This document shows, piece after piece, positions 17,770 through 27,967 of a DNA stretch of 64,000 nt. Below the pieces are notes generated by a model. It saw nothing but the letters and a program-made list of their open reading frames with translations, did no database searches and was not told the origin of the DNA. The DNA is from Legionella yabuuchiae (GTDB taxonomy: Bacteria; Pseudomonadota; Gammaproteobacteria; Legionellales; Legionellaceae): positions 81,500 to 145,499 of the forward strand of contig NZ_CAAAIW010000003.1 of the NCBI RefSeq assembly GCF_900640115.1, read 5' to 3'. Positions within the stretch are counted from its first letter, which is position 1. Each line of letters opens with the position of its first letter. The translations under genes and the position numbers were made by a program.

Positions 17770-18753
17770 ATGAGTAAACTCAAAGATATACCCGTAATTG
17801 TTGAAAGTGGTCATAAATATAAGACCAAGCAAGGGTTTGTAGCTATAAAAGATGGCGTTAAATCAGCATCGCCCGCCTATGAGCGCCTCCCAAAACCCAA
17901 GTGGTTACGCATCGTGAATCACACCTCACCCGCTTATGAGCAAGTTAAGCAACGTGTAAAAGAACACCGATTGGCAACCGTCTGCGAAGAAGCAAAGTGT
18001 CCAAATATTGCTGAATGCTGGTCGCATGGTACAGCCACCATCATGCTTATGGGAGAGGTTTGCACCAGGGCATGCCGCTTTTGTTCAGTGGACACTGGCA
18101 ATCCTCGTGGCTGGCTTGATAAAGAAGAGCCTGAAAATACGGCTAAAACCGTTGCTTTAATGAATCTAGATTACGTGGTATTAACCTCGGTAAATCGGGA
18201 TGACTTGCCTGATGGAGGGGCGAAGCATTACGCAGATACTATTCGAGCCATCAAAGCTCAATGCCCTCAAACCAAAGTAGAAGCGCTCACCCCAGATTTT
18301 CAGGGAAACCACAACGATATAGCGATATTACTAGATAGTGGGGTAGACGTTTTTGCTCAGAATGTAGAAACGGTCGAGCGACTAACTCATCCAGTACGAG
18401 ATAATCGTGCAGGCTATTGGCAGACGGTTCACTTATTGGGATACGCTAAACAATATCGTCCTGATGTGCTTACCAAAACCAGTTTAATGCTAGGGTTAGG
18501 GGAAACTGATGAAGAAATTATTCAAACCATGGATGATTTGCGTACTCAACACGTGGATATACTCACGCTTGGGCAATACTTACAACCTACCAAAAACCAT
18601 CTTCCTGTCGCGCGCTATGTAACCCCAGAAACGTTTAATAAATTACGAGAAATTGGTCTACAAAAAGGGTTTTTTGAGGTGGCTTCTGGGCCTTTGGTTC
18701 GCTCAAGCTATCGCGCCGATCGAGTGTTTAAGCGGGATAATCTAGGCTTGTAG
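17770..18753 (+). CDS. lipA: Lipoyl synthase
   Basis: A radical SAM enzyme that inserts two sulfurs into octanoyl groups on lipoyl domains. The auxiliary cluster motif is C72-x4-C77-x5-C83, the radical SAM motif is C98-x3-C102-x2-C105, and the C-terminal RSSYRAD is the Ser-bearing motif of the auxiliary cluster. The length of 327 residues is normal. No lipB is next to it, which is unusual only by comparison with E. coli. A short ribosome binding site (AGGTG) precedes the ATG. Confidence 0.97.
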   Translation: MSKLKDIPVIVESGHKYKTKQGFVAIKDGVKSASPAYERLPKPKWLRIVNHTSPAYEQVKQRVKEHRLATVCEEAKCPNIAECWSHGTATIMLMGEVCTRACRFCSVDTGNPRGWLDKEEPENTAKTVALMNLDYVVLTSVNRDDLPDGGAKHYADTIRAIKAQCPQTKVEALTPDFQGNHNDIAILLDSGVDVFAQNVETVERLTHPVRDNRAGYWQTVHLLGYAKQYRPDVLTKTSLMLGLGETDEEIIQTMDDLRTQHVDILTLGQYLQPTKNHLPVARYVTPETFNKLREIGLQKGFFEVASGPLVRSSYRADRVFKRDNLGL

Positions 18754-18801
18754 TCACTACTTTGAATAAGAATAAAGGGAACTCACCAAGTTATCCTAAA
18801 T

Positions 18802-18880
18802 AACCCAGCCGCTATGCGGCAAACATCAAAAAACGATCTCGTCATCGAGTTTGCTATGTTTGAATCAAGCCGCGGGTTCT
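18802..18880. repeat. Imperfect palindrome between lipA and a methyltransferase
   Basis: An inverted repeat of about 80 bases with outer arms AACCC/GGGTT and inner matches CAAACAT/ATGTTTG and ACGAT/ATCGAG-type pairs; a small perfect hairpin GCCGCTATGCGGC sits in the left arm. It lies between convergent genes, so a two-way terminator is one reading; it could also be an eroded intergenic repeat. Confidence 0.35.
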
Positions 18881-18916
18881 TGTTAAGAAAGGTTGTTTGG
18901 GGCTAAACCTTAATCG

Positions 18917-19735
18917 CTACTTCTCAGCCAAAACGACATCAATAATATGAGTATCATGATACGGAAATGTAAAAATTTTGCTGAATAATCGCTTTAAGCG
19001 ATGAAGTAAGAAATTTTTAGGCAAGAGCTTAATGGAGAGGCTATTTAAAAACCAAGTGCCTTCAATCCCAAACATCACTAATTCATCAATATTATTAATC
19101 GTAATTGGAATTTCTAGGCGATCATGGGCGACCACATGAAACTGGTGTTGGCAAAAAGCCTGCATTAACTCTTCTTTGCCTGCGGCTACGGTCGTATTTT
19201 TCACAATTGCTTTATAATAATGACCTACAATTCGGCTTAAGACACTGTCTTGGGTAATAAAGTGCGCGAGTTGCTCTTGAGCTACAGGGAATGATTCATA
19301 GGTTGTGGTAATTAAAGAAAAGTGCCCTGTTGAACGCGTTAGAAGCTTCGCTTGATTAAAGAGAGTATTGATTGGGATGTAGGCATTAATAAAGTGAGCA
19401 AGAACTAAATCTTGACTATGATGTGGCAGTAAATGACTCGCTTCGGTAGCAGTTGTTTCGATGGTGGTTAAATCTAAAGCTTTTTGGGCCTGAGCAAGCA
19501 TTTCAGATGACACATCAATGCCTGTGAATGAGGCATTAGGCATCTGAAGCTCTAGCTCTTTAAGAAAAGCACCATTCCCCACACCAAGATCCAATACTTT
19601 ATAATTCGGTTTTTGGCCTAGGTTCGCACGTTTAATCTGTTCAATCGCACATTGATGGCTGGTGCTGATTGACCCAAACCGATTGGCTACGGAATAGCGA
19701 CTGGCTATATTGTTATACATGGCCTTTAAGGACAT
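18917..19735 (-). CDS. Class I SAM-dependent methyltransferase, substrate unknown
   Basis: The Rossmann methyltransferase fold is shown by VLDLGVGNGAFLKEL at 47-61 (motif I) and FTGIDVSSEML near 75 (motif II, acidic residue binding the ribose). The first 40 residues include YNNIASRYS, an arrangement common to small-molecule methyltransferases of the UbiE/BioC type, but no biotin genes are nearby. 272 residues. It points away from the polysaccharide locus, so it is probably not part of it. Confidence 0.78.
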   Translation of the reverse strand: MSLKAMYNNIASRYSVANRFGSISTSHQCAIEQIKRANLGQKPNYKVLDLGVGNGAFLKELELQMPNASFTGIDVSSEMLAQAQKALDLTTIETTATEASHLLPHHSQDLVLAHFINAYIPINTLFNQAKLLTRSTGHFSLITTTYESFPVAQEQLAHFITQDSVLSRIVGHYYKAIVKNTTVAAGKEELMQAFCQHQFHVVAHDRLEIPITINNIDELVMFGIEGTWFLNSLSIKLLPKNFLLHRLKRLFSKIFTFPYHDTHIIDVVLAEK

Positions 19736-19972
19736 GTAATATTCCTAATCATGTTCATGGTGTGAGTATATCTTTTATTGAATTATTTTGCAGTAGGGGA
19801 AAACTGCAAATTGTTCGATCCTTATATCTGCATGCATTAAATCGTTTAGAATTTGACTAAAGCAAGTACCCTTGATAGTATCTCGCGAGTATTTAGAATA
19901 CGTTATACTGACGGTGATTTCCTCTAGCAAAAGGTCTGACTGAGTAACCTAATAGATTGTAACTCCGTCATT

Positions 19973-19996
19973 TATAATGGAAATTTTGATTATAAT
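19973..19996 (+). promoter_or_regulatory. Possible -10 elements ahead of the polysaccharide locus
   Basis: Two perfect TATAAT hexamers (19973-19978 and 19991-19996) lie shortly before the first gene of the locus, in a 278-base gap. No convincing -35 is seen at 16-18 bases, so this is only a weak promoter call. Nothing else is clear in the gap. Confidence 0.3.
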
Positions 19997-20013
19997 TTAA
20001 TGGAATTGGTCCT

Positions 20014-21969
20014 ATGTGTGGGATAGCAGGTATATTCAATATAAAAAAAACAACAATTGATAATCTGGTCAATAAACTTTCCGTTATGAATGCGTTGCTT
20101 GCCCATCGTGGCCCGGATGATGAAGGCATTTGGACTGATAAACATCAAAGCATTGGTCTAGCCCATCGCAGGTTAAGCATTATCGATTTGTCCGTTCATG
20201 CTCACCAGCCTATGATTGCTCCAAATGGAGAGGTTATCGTTTATAACGGTGAATTATATAATCACATTGAGCTTAGAAAATCTTTATCCTCTCACTGGAC
20301 GTTTACAACAAATTCAGATACTGAAGTCATTCTCGCTGCTTATAAAGTGTTTGGCGTAGAATGCGTAAAACATTTTAAAGGAATGTTTGCTTTTGCGATT
20401 TGGGATGGTGAAAAGCTCTTCTGCGCACGCGATCAATTCGGGATTAAGCCTTTTTATTACGCCAAACTTGGCAATGAATTTATCTTTGCTTCTGAAAGTA
20501 AAGCCTTAATGCCATTTCTTCCTGAAATAAAAACGAATCGAAAAGCGTTTGTTGAATACATTACGTTCCAATATCCTATGGGTGAGGAAACTCTTTTTTG
20601 CGATGTACTGCAGTTAGAGCCTGCTCATGCAATGCTGATTACCCCGGACAAGCAGAAAATCTGGCGTTATTGGGATGTTCATTATCATATTGACTACGAT
20701 CATACACAAACTTACTTCGCCAATCGTCTTGAAGAAATAATGAATGAGTCAATTCAAGTGCATCTTCGCGCCGATGTTAATTTAGGCGCTTATGTTAGTG
20801 GTGGTGTGGATTCAAGTCTTATCGGCATTTTGGCTACCCAAGAAAAAAATCAATCGCTTCCCTTTTTCCATGGGCGATTTCTTGAGGATAAATCTTATGA
20901 CGAAAGTGAATACGCTCAATATGCTGCGCAAAAATGCGGTACGAAGCTTCATGTGCGCGATATAACCTCACAAGAGTTTCAAGCGCATTTCAGTAATATT
21001 ATTTATCACATGGATTTTCCAGTCGCAGGTCCTGGTGTGTTTCCTCAATACATGGTTTCGGAAATGGCCGCCCAACAGGTGAAAGTTGTACTGGGAGGAC
21101 AAGGCGGCGATGAAATATTTGGCGGCTACGCACGTTATGTGATGGCGTATTTTGAACAATGCATGAAGGCCGCTATTGAGGGTAAGTATAAAAAAGGAAA
21201 CTTCGTTGTTACCGCAGAATCGATTATTCCGAACTTAGAGGTACTCAATGCTTATAAGCCCTTACTCAAGCGTTTCTGGAGCGATGGATTATTTGAGCCT
21301 TTGGAAAAGCGCTATTTTTCATTGATTGATCGCGGAGCTGATTTGGATGGTGAAGTGGCATTGACCGCTGCCGAGCGCGATCAGGTTTATAGCCAGTTTT
21401 TGAATGTTTTTAATACCGCTAAATTTGAAAAAGCGGAGTCCTATTTCGACGGCATGACGCATTTTGATTTCAAATGTTTGCTTCCTGGATTGCTTCATGT
21501 GGAAGATCGCGTCAGCATGGCTCATGGTCTTGAAGCTAGGGTTCCCTTTTTGTATACGCCATTAATTGAATTCATGGCGACTATCCCTGCAAACATTAAA
21601 TTTAAAGATGGACGCATGAAGCATTTGCTGAAGCAAACCTATTCGGATGTTCTTCCATCACCAATTGTTAATCGTAAGGATAAAATGGGCTTTCCAGTGC
21701 CGCTATCTGAATGGATGCATGGTGAGCTGAAGGAGTATATTTACGATATCCTTTCTGCAGGATGCTCCAGGACGGAAGGATTTATTGATTATAAAAAAAT
21801 AATTCAAAATTTTGACAAAACAGGAAAATTTAGTCGTAAGGTTTGGGGATTTTTGTGTTATGAAATCTGGCAGCAGCAGTTTCACGATCAGTCCCATCGA
21901 TTTAAATCAATGTTAAGCAATAAAAATAAAATTGAGCATTCAAGGCACATTGCCAATGAGCTTGTATGA
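20014..21969 (+). CDS. AsnB-like glutamine amidotransferase (first copy)
   Basis: Glutamine-hydrolysing asparagine synthase family. The N-terminal class II glutaminase has Cys2 (MCGIAG) and the RGPDDEG loop at 32-38. The C-terminal synthase domain has the pyrophosphate loop SGGVDSS at 262-268. In polysaccharide loci, proteins of this family (WbpS and WbpG types) amidate uronic acid carboxyls or supply ammonia to partner enzymes. That fits the aminouronic acid pathway a few genes downstream better than free asparagine synthesis. At 651 residues it is longer than AsnB (554). It opens the locus. Confidence 0.88.
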   Translation: MCGIAGIFNIKKTTIDNLVNKLSVMNALLAHRGPDDEGIWTDKHQSIGLAHRRLSIIDLSVHAHQPMIAPNGEVIVYNGELYNHIELRKSLSSHWTFTTNSDTEVILAAYKVFGVECVKHFKGMFAFAIWDGEKLFCARDQFGIKPFYYAKLGNEFIFASESKALMPFLPEIKTNRKAFVEYITFQYPMGEETLFCDVLQLEPAHAMLITPDKQKIWRYWDVHYHIDYDHTQTYFANRLEEIMNESIQVHLRADVNLGAYVSGGVDSSLIGILATQEKNQSLPFFHGRFLEDKSYDESEYAQYAAQKCGTKLHVRDITSQEFQAHFSNIIYHMDFPVAGPGVFPQYMVSEMAAQQVKVVLGGQGGDEIFGGYARYVMAYFEQCMKAAIEGKYKKGNFVVTAESIIPNLEVLNAYKPLLKRFWSDGLFEPLEKRYFSLIDRGADLDGEVALTAAERDQVYSQFLNVFNTAKFEKAESYFDGMTHFDFKCLLPGLLHVEDRVSMAHGLEARVPFLYTPLIEFMATIPANIKFKDGRMKHLLKQTYSDVLPSPIVNRKDKMGFPVPLSEWMHGELKEYIYDILSAGCSRTEGFIDYKKIIQNFDKTGKFSRKVWGFLCYEIWQQQFHDQSHRFKSMLSNKNKIEHSRHIANELV

Positions 21970-22015
21970 TAGGTTGAATTTGCAACACAAAAAAATTACT
22001 AATGAGGAGATAGAA

Positions 22016-22966
22016 ATGAAAGTCTTAATTACCGGAGGTTCTGGGTTTGTAGGGTCCCATTTGGCTGATCGCTTGCTCGCAAGAAATGATCAGGTTTTGG
22101 TTATCGATAATTTCAGTACGGGAAGACGGGATAATTTAAAATCTCATAAAAATTTAGAAGTGATTGAAGCAAGCATTGCCGATACAGAAGCAATGGAGCG
22201 AATGTTTACACAGTTTAAACCCGATGTTGTGGTTCACGCGGCCGCTTCCTATAAAGATCCTGATAACTGGGTTGAAGATTGTCAAACGAACGTTTTAGGT
22301 ACCGTAAACGTTGTTTCAGCGGCTAAAAAAGCAGGCTGTGAACGTCTGGTCTATTTCCAAACCGCTCTTTGCTATGGCTTAAATCCCAAAGAACAACCAG
22401 TGACTCTAGAACATCACTTCGATGCTCGTGGAAGCAGTTATGCGATCAGTAAAACCGCTGCAGAACACTACGTCGAGTTATCAGGTTTAAGCTTCGTGTC
22501 ATTCCGTTTGGCCAATGCTTATGGCCCTAGAAATATCAGTGGTCCTTTGCCTACTTTTTATCATCGCCTAACTTCCAATAAACCTTGTTTTGTCATGGAT
22601 ACAAGACGTGATTTTGTCTATATCCAAGATTTAGTCAACTGCGTTGAAAAAGCAGTGGATGGAAAAGGCCAGGGTTATTATCATATTTCTTCAGGAAGCG
22701 ACTATTCAATTAAAGAATTGTTTGACGCTACGTTAGATGCGTTAAATATTACGCTAGATAAAGAAGTCGAAGTTCGTGAGCGACATCCAGATGATGCGTT
22801 TACAATCCTACTTGATCCTTCTCGTACCAATAAAGATTTTTCATGGGAAGTTAAAACACCATTAACCGAAGGCGTAAAAGCTGCAATCGAATATTATAAG
22901 CAATACGGTATTGAGCAAACATTTACGCACCTTCGTGCCGCTGTGGAAGAGCCAGAGGTAGCATAA
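22016..22966 (+). CDS. NAD-dependent sugar epimerase/dehydratase (extended SDR)
   Basis: It acts on a nucleotide sugar in the cytoplasm, with the exact reaction unknown. Motifs are TGGSGFVGSHL at 5-15 (dinucleotide loop) and YAISK near 142 (catalytic Tyr and Lys). The usual catalytic Ser/Thr region reads FQTALCYG, so Thr may replace Ser. The chosen ATG has GAGGAG ahead of it; an in-frame ATG 84 bases upstream lies inside the AsnB-like gene and is rejected. 316 residues. It may work as a pair with the next epimerase. Confidence 0.86.
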   Translation: MKVLITGGSGFVGSHLADRLLARNDQVLVIDNFSTGRRDNLKSHKNLEVIEASIADTEAMERMFTQFKPDVVVHAAASYKDPDNWVEDCQTNVLGTVNVVSAAKKAGCERLVYFQTALCYGLNPKEQPVTLEHHFDARGSSYAISKTAAEHYVELSGLSFVSFRLANAYGPRNISGPLPTFYHRLTSNKPCFVMDTRRDFVYIQDLVNCVEKAVDGKGQGYYHISSGSDYSIKELFDATLDALNITLDKEVEVRERHPDDAFTILLDPSRTNKDFSWEVKTPLTEGVKAAIEYYKQYGIEQTFTHLRAAVEEPEVA

Positions 22967-23262
22967 CTAGCTCAAAAAAATATGGCAGCTTCTTACATGG
23001 CCTGATTTATTTACGCTGAGGAGGTGGCCTGAACAAGTCAGGCCAAGTAGGTGGTATAGGAAGTAGGTGGTATAGAAAGTATATTGTGGTCTCACAGAAG
23101 GCTAGTACCACCCCCCCTACGTGGCCCGATTTATTCGGGCCATCTAGAAAGGCCGCTAAAACGAATGGGGTTAAGTAGGAGTATAGTGTAAGACTCTAGT
23201 TGCTCGGAGCTGTTGCAAATAATTACATATTTACAAACATTAATTAAACGTAGGAATGGATA
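22967..23262. repeat. Repeat-rich spacer with two perfect hairpins
   Basis: Non-coding. GGCCTGA-ACAAG-TCAGGCC (23026-23044) and GGCCCGA-TTTAT-TCGGGCC (23123-23141) are both perfect 7-bp stems. A 16-base unit AAGTAGGTGGTATAGR is repeated twice in tandem (23045-23076). TACATGGCCTGATTTATT (22995) and TACGTGGCCCGATTTATT (23118) are diverged copies of each other. The stretch may be an eroded mobile repeat or a regulatory hairpin array inside the operon. Confidence 0.6.
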
Positions 23263-24321
23263 ATGGCGGAATTTTCAGGTAAAAAAATACTGGTCGTTGG
23301 TGGGGCCGGATTTGTTGGAAGCACATTAACCAACATGCTTCTTGAGCGTGATGCCAAAAAAGTATTGGTTGTGGACAATCTTTTGTCAGCAGATATTGCA
23401 CGTGTTCCCAATCATAATCATCTTGAATTCATACACGGGTCTATTACCGAAGATAAGATTTTATATAACTTACCAGAAGATACCGATTACGTGTTTCATT
23501 TAGCAACGTACCACGGTAATCAAAGTTCCATTGAAGATCCTCTAAAAGATCATGAAAATAATACATTGACCAGTTTAAAACTATTTGACCGAATCAGTAA
23601 ATTTAAATCGTTAGAAAAAGTAGTCTATTCATCCGCCGGTTGCACCGTTGCCAAAAAAACATTTGACCATGCGGAAGCGACGGTTGAGCAAGAAGATGTT
23701 TCACTCTATCTGGATAGTCCTTATCAGATGTCGAAAATTTTTGGCGAATTTTATGGCAATTACTATTTCATGCGCTATAACATGCCTTTTGTAAAAGCCC
23801 GATTTCAAAATGTATACGGCCCAGGTGAAATATTAGGTGCTGGCCAATGGCGAGGTAATGCCAATACCGTATGGCGGAATGTAACACCTACCTTTATTTT
23901 TAAAGCGCTACATCATGAAGCGTTGCCTTTAGAAAATAATGGCATTGCAACCCGCGATTTTATTTATGTGGATGATATTGCTGAAGGCCTTATCGCCTGT
24001 GCATTGCGCGGAAAAAGTGGAGGCGTTTATAATATTGCCTCTGGAGTTGAAACTTCCATTAGAGATCTTGCTATGCTCATTAATGAAATTAGTGGCAATC
24101 CAGTAGACATTGCAAGCATGCCCGCTCGAAATTGGGACCGCTCAGGCAAGCGACATGGGGATACGAGCAAATCGGAACGTGAACTAGGTTTCAAAGCGCA
24201 GGTTTCTTTACCAGAAGGCTTACAAAAAACCATTGAATGGACAAAAAATAACATGGATACTATCAAGCGTTGTATAAAAGCCCATCAGCGCTATATTCCT
24301 GAATTAAAACAATATTTTTGA
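23263..24321 (+). CDS. NAD-dependent sugar epimerase/dehydratase (extended SDR)
   Basis: A second extended short-chain dehydrogenase. VGGAGFVGSTL at 12-22 is the NAD loop; YSSAGC near 125 gives the Ser region and YQMSK near 159 the Tyr-Lys pair. It has an insert with AGQWRGNANTVWRN near 198 that is not usual in UDP-glucose 4-epimerases, so substrate is unclear. 352 residues, with ribosome binding site AGGAATGG. The stop is close to the next gene (aminotransferase), implying one transcript. Confidence 0.85.
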   Translation: MAEFSGKKILVVGGAGFVGSTLTNMLLERDAKKVLVVDNLLSADIARVPNHNHLEFIHGSITEDKILYNLPEDTDYVFHLATYHGNQSSIEDPLKDHENNTLTSLKLFDRISKFKSLEKVVYSSAGCTVAKKTFDHAEATVEQEDVSLYLDSPYQMSKIFGEFYGNYYFMRYNMPFVKARFQNVYGPGEILGAGQWRGNANTVWRNVTPTFIFKALHHEALPLENNGIATRDFIYVDDIAEGLIACALRGKSGGVYNIASGVETSIRDLAMLINEISGNPVDIASMPARNWDRSGKRHGDTSKSERELGFKAQVSLPEGLQKTIEWTKNNMDTIKRCIKAHQRYIPELKQYF

Positions 24322-24329
24322 GAGAAGCT

Positions 24330-25439
24330 ATGCAATTCATCGATCTTAAAGCGCAATCAAATCGCATTGAGCACCGCCTTATTGAACGGTTTAAAACCGT
24401 ATTAAATCACGGTGCATTCATCATGGGGCCAGAAATTGCTGAGCTAGAACAATCGCTTGCAAAATACGTCGGGGTTGAATACGCGCTTGCAGTTTCTAGT
24501 GGAACGGATGCGTTGTTAATGGCCCTTATGGCCTTAGGCGTCAAAGCGGGTGATGAAGTCATAACCACTCCATTTAGTTTTTTTGCGACCGCGGAGGTGA
24601 TTGCGCTTTTAGGAGCTAAGCCTGTATTTGTTGATATCAATGAATCGACTTATAACATTGACGTTTCTAAAATTGAAGCGGCCATTACGAATAAAACCAA
24701 GGCTATCATGCCTGTGAGTCTTTATGGACAATGCGCTGATTTTGATGAAATTAACGCCATTGCAAACCAGTATAATCTCCCAGTTATCGAAGATGGTGCG
24801 CAAAGTTTTGGTGCAACTTATAAAGGACAACAATCCTGTGGTTTAACCACCATTGGTTGCACTAGCTTTTTCCCCTCAAAGCCTTTGGGGTGTTATGGAG
24901 ATGGTGGTGCTTGTTTTACGAATGACGCAGAACTTGCGAGAAGAATGAATGAAATCCGTACTCACGGGCAGTCTAAGCGTTACTATCACACCAGTCTTGG
25001 AATTAATGGTCGACTTGATACGATTCAAGCGGCGATTTTGCTTGAGAAATTAGCTCTTTTCCCAGAGGAAGTACAACTTCGCCAAGAAGTTGCACAACGA
25101 TATCAAACGCTTCTTCCTAAAGAAATTAAAAAACCAAGCGTTCTGGCGCATAATCGTAGCGTTTATGCTCAGTATACAATCGAAGTTTCGAATCGAGAGG
25201 ATGTGCAAAGCAAATTACATGATAGAGGTATACCGACTGCGGTGCATTATCCTGTTGGATTGCATGAGCAACCTATCTTTAAATCTCTCTATCCAGGAGA
25301 GCAATCGTTTCCTAACACGGAGCACGCAGCCAGTCGGGTGATGAGTCTTCCCATGCATCCTTATTTAACGTTGGATGAACAGAAAAAAGTTTGCACAGCT
25401 TTGGAGGCGGTTCTGTCAGAGACAATGGCAACAGCATAG
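24330..25439 (+). CDS. wbpE: UDP-3-keto-GlcNAcA aminotransferase, WbpE-like (DegT family)
   Basis: A PLP-dependent sugar aminotransferase expected to put an amino group at C3 of UDP-3-keto-GlcNAcA, using glutamate. Start MQFIDLKAQ and the order of motifs match WbpE/WlbC: SSGTDALLMAL near 58, EDGAQSFGA near 157 (Asp binds the pyridine nitrogen) and the Schiff-base lysine in SFFPSKPLGCYGDGG near 182. 369 residues. The ATG with GAGAAG upstream is preferred to a TTG four codons earlier. It is placed ahead of wbpA, -B, -D and -I, supporting the assignment. Confidence 0.85.
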   Translation: MQFIDLKAQSNRIEHRLIERFKTVLNHGAFIMGPEIAELEQSLAKYVGVEYALAVSSGTDALLMALMALGVKAGDEVITTPFSFFATAEVIALLGAKPVFVDINESTYNIDVSKIEAAITNKTKAIMPVSLYGQCADFDEINAIANQYNLPVIEDGAQSFGATYKGQQSCGLTTIGCTSFFPSKPLGCYGDGGACFTNDAELARRMNEIRTHGQSKRYYHTSLGINGRLDTIQAAILLEKLALFPEEVQLRQEVAQRYQTLLPKEIKKPSVLAHNRSVYAQYTIEVSNREDVQSKLHDRGIPTAVHYPVGLHEQPIFKSLYPGEQSFPNTEHAASRVMSLPMHPYLTLDEQKKVCTALEAVLSETMATA

Positions 25440-25594
25440 TAAGAGTGTGCTAACGTTGGATTGTATCCATTGGAATTGAAGATGGGTAAGCGGGGGGCGG
25501 ATGAGGGAAAAAAGCAATCTTTGAGAAAATACGAATAGAGTGCTAACCACGTGAAGTAAAAAGGTTTTGTGACTTAAATTCAAAGGAATAAATC

Positions 25595-26899
25595 ATGTTA
25601 ACGAGCTTCAAAGAAAAAATAACTAACAAAGAAGCCATTATTGGTATTGTAGGTTTAGGATATGTCGGCTTACCTCTGATGTTACGATTTGCAGAAGTCG
25701 GGTACCGAGTGATTGGGATTGATGTGGATGAACGAAAAAACGAATCGCTCAATCAAGGAAAATCCTACATTCAGCACATTTCATCAGCGCGAATTGCAGC
25801 AGTACAAAACAGGATTATTGCTACTTCGGATTTCTCAAAGGCAGAAGAAGCCGATGCGCTTATTTTGTGCGTACCAACCCCGCTTGATAAATACCGAGAG
25901 CCGGATTTAAGTTTTGTATTGCAAACCATCGATGCATTGCTACCTCACTTAAGAGCGGGCCAGCTTATTTCCTTAGAGAGTACAACCTACCCAGGAACAA
26001 CCGAAGAAGAGCTGAAGCCAAGAATTGAAAGCACGGGTTTAAAAATTGGTGACGATGTGTTTCTGGTTTACTCTCCTGAACGAGAAGATCCAGGCAATGC
26101 CCATTTCACCACATCCACCATTCCCAAAGTCTGTGGCGGCGATACAGAGTCCTGCTCTGAAGCAGGGTTTACCTTATACTCTGCCGTCATTGAAACCGTA
26201 GTCAAAGTGTCTTCAGCAAAAGTTGCCGAAATGACGAAGCTTTTGGAAAATATTCATCGCTCAGTCAACATTGGCCTAGCTAATGAAATGAAAGTCCTCG
26301 CGGATAAAATGGATATTGATATTTACGAAGTCATTGATGCAGCGGCTACAAAACCCTTCGGCTTTGTTCCGTATTATCCGGGGCCTGGAATTGGCGGCCA
26401 TTGCATACCAATCGATCCTTTTTATCTTACTTGGAAAGCTCGAGAGTATGGACTTCATACTCGATTTATCGAGCTCGCAGGTGAAATTAACAGCAGCATG
26501 CCGCGTTGGGTGGTGCACAAAGTGAGCGACGCTTTAAATGCTCGAGAACGCGCCATTAAAAACAGCAAAATTTTAATCTTAGGCATTGCGTATAAGCGTG
26601 ATGTGGATGACATGCGTGAATCTCCCTCAATTGAAGTTATGGAGCTTTTACAAGCGAAAGGCGCTGAAGTATCGTACTCTGATCCCCATGTTCCTGTGTT
26701 TCCTGCGATGCGCGCCCACCATTTTGATCTACATAGTATTGAATTAACCGCTGAAACATTGCGTGGATTTGATTGCGTTATACTAACGACCGCTCATCGC
26801 GCGTTTGATTATGAATGGATAGCGGCCAACGCAAACTTAATTATCGATACCAGAGGCGCTTTCAAGCAATTTAAACAAGACAATATAGTGAGTGCTTAA
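25595..26899 (+). CDS. wbpA: UDP-N-acetyl-D-glucosamine 6-dehydrogenase, WbpA-like
   Basis: It oxidises UDP-GlcNAc to UDP-GlcNAcA with two [12 protein letters not shown] at 20-28 binds [14 protein letters not shown] near 128 and the catalytic Cys270 in [11 protein letters not shown] are the family signature. 434 residues, as in WbpA. It could also oxidise another UDP-HexNAc, but the gene order with WbpB, -D, -E and -I partners makes UDP-GlcNAc the best guess. Two bases separate its stop from the next gene. Confidence 0.9.
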   Translation: MLTSFKEKITNKEAIIGIVGLGYVGLPLMLRFAEVGYRVIGIDVDERKNESLNQGKSYIQHISSARIAAVQNRIIATSDFSKAEEADALILCVPTPLDKYREPDLSFVLQTIDALLPHLRAGQLISLESTTYPGTTEEELKPRIESTGLKIGDDVFLVYSPEREDPGNAHFTTSTIPKVCGGDTESCSEAGFTLYSAVIETVVKVSSAKVAEMTKLLENIHRSVNIGLANEMKVLADKMDIDIYEVIDAAATKPFGFVPYYPGPGIGGHCIPIDPFYLTWKAREYGLHTRFIELAGEINSSMPRWVVHKVSDALNARERAIKNSKILILGIAYKRDVDDMRESPSIEVMELLQAKGAEVSYSDPHVPVFPAMRAHHFDLHSIELTAETLRGFDCVILTTAHRAFDYEWIAANANLIIDTRGAFKQFKQDNIVSA

Positions 26900-26901
26900 G
26901 C

Positions 26902-27966
26902 ATGACAAAATCACCTTGGTTTATAAATGATCGGGAAATAAACATTGCTTTGGTCGGTTGTGGAAGGATTTCAAAAAATCACTTACAAGCCATTAAGCAG
27001 CATGACGATCGACTTCATTTATCCGCTGTGTGTGATACCGATCCTTCAGCACTCCGAATTGCAACGGAAGAGTATGGGGTTGATGGATATTCCAGTCTTG
27101 ATGAACTGTTACAGTATTCCAATGCGGATATTGTAACTCTTTGTACGCCAAGCGGTCTTCACTCCACCCAGACGATCAAGATCGCTGAAAGTGGTCGTCA
27201 TGTAATCACAGAAAAGCCAATGGCCACTCGCTGGCAGGATGGTTTGCAAATGGTGCGAGCCTGTGACGATGCTGGTGTACGTTTATTTGTAGTTAAACAA
27301 AATCGACTCAATGCGACGTTACAACTGTTGAAAAAAGCAGTGGATAGCGGTCGTTTCGGTAAAATCTACATGGCGAACATCAACGTTTTTTGGACCAGGC
27401 CTCAGGATTATTATGATCAAGGGGGTGGATGGCGTGGCACTTGGGAGCTTGATGGTGGTTCATTTATGAATCAAGCCAGTCATTATATTGATTTAATCCA
27501 CTGGCTATTAGGCCCCGTTCAATCCGTTCAAGCCATGATGGGAACGTTGGAGCGAAGAATTCAAGCGGAAGATACTGGCGTACTGAATATCCGCTGGCGC
27601 AATGGTGCGATGGGTTCTGTTAACGTTACCATGCTTACTTACCCTAAAAATTTCGAAGGTTCAATCACCATTTTAGGTGAGAAGGGTACGGTGAGAGTCG
27701 GAGGACTCGCAGTCAATGAAATCCAGCACTGGGAATTTGCAGACGAACAGCCTGAAGATGAAGAAATAAAACAAGCCAACTATCAAACCACATCCGTTTA
27801 CGGATTTGGTCATCCACTTTATTACGATAATGTCATCAATAGCCTTCAAGGCAAAGAAGCGCCTCTAGTTGATGGCCGCGAAGGATTAACATCTTTGGAA
27901 TTGCTGATCGCGGCTTATCGTGCTGCTCGGGATAATCAAACCATTCATTTGCCCTTGGAGTTATAA
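26902..27966 (+). CDS. wbpB: UDP-GlcNAcA 3-dehydrogenase, WbpB/WlbA-like (Gfo/Idh/MocA)
   Basis: It oxidises C3 of UDP-GlcNAcA to the 3-keto sugar. The NAD loop [11 protein letters not shown] is at 18-28 and the conserved Lys is in TEKPMATRW near 98. Known family members (WbpB, WlbA) keep NADH bound and reoxidise it with 2-oxoglutarate, giving 2-hydroxyglutarate; this links them to the glutamate-using aminotransferase partner. 354 residues. It lies in the pathway block, just ahead of the acetyltransferase. Confidence 0.87.
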   Translation: MTKSPWFINDREINIALVGCGRISKNHLQAIKQHDDRLHLSAVCDTDPSALRIATEEYGVDGYSSLDELLQYSNADIVTLCTPSGLHSTQTIKIAESGRHVITEKPMATRWQDGLQMVRACDDAGVRLFVVKQNRLNATLQLLKKAVDSGRFGKIYMANINVFWTRPQDYYDQGGGWRGTWELDGGSFMNQASHYIDLIHWLLGPVQSVQAMMGTLERRIQAEDTGVLNIRWRNGAMGSVNVTMLTYPKNFEGSITILGEKGTVRVGGLAVNEIQHWEFADEQPEDEEIKQANYQTTSVYGFGHPLYYDNVINSLQGKEAPLVDGREGLTSLELLIAAYRAARDNQTIHLPLEL

Positions 27967-27967
27967 G

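Noticed and set aside
19669..19860. 63-residue open frame upstream of the polysaccharide locus
   Set aside because: It overlaps the methyltransferase start region on the opposite strand and has an improbable composition.
20014..21969. Assignment as a housekeeping asparagine synthetase
   Set aside because: It is longer than AsnB and lies at the head of a sugar locus that has a second relative; an amidotransferase of uronic acids fits better, although not proven.
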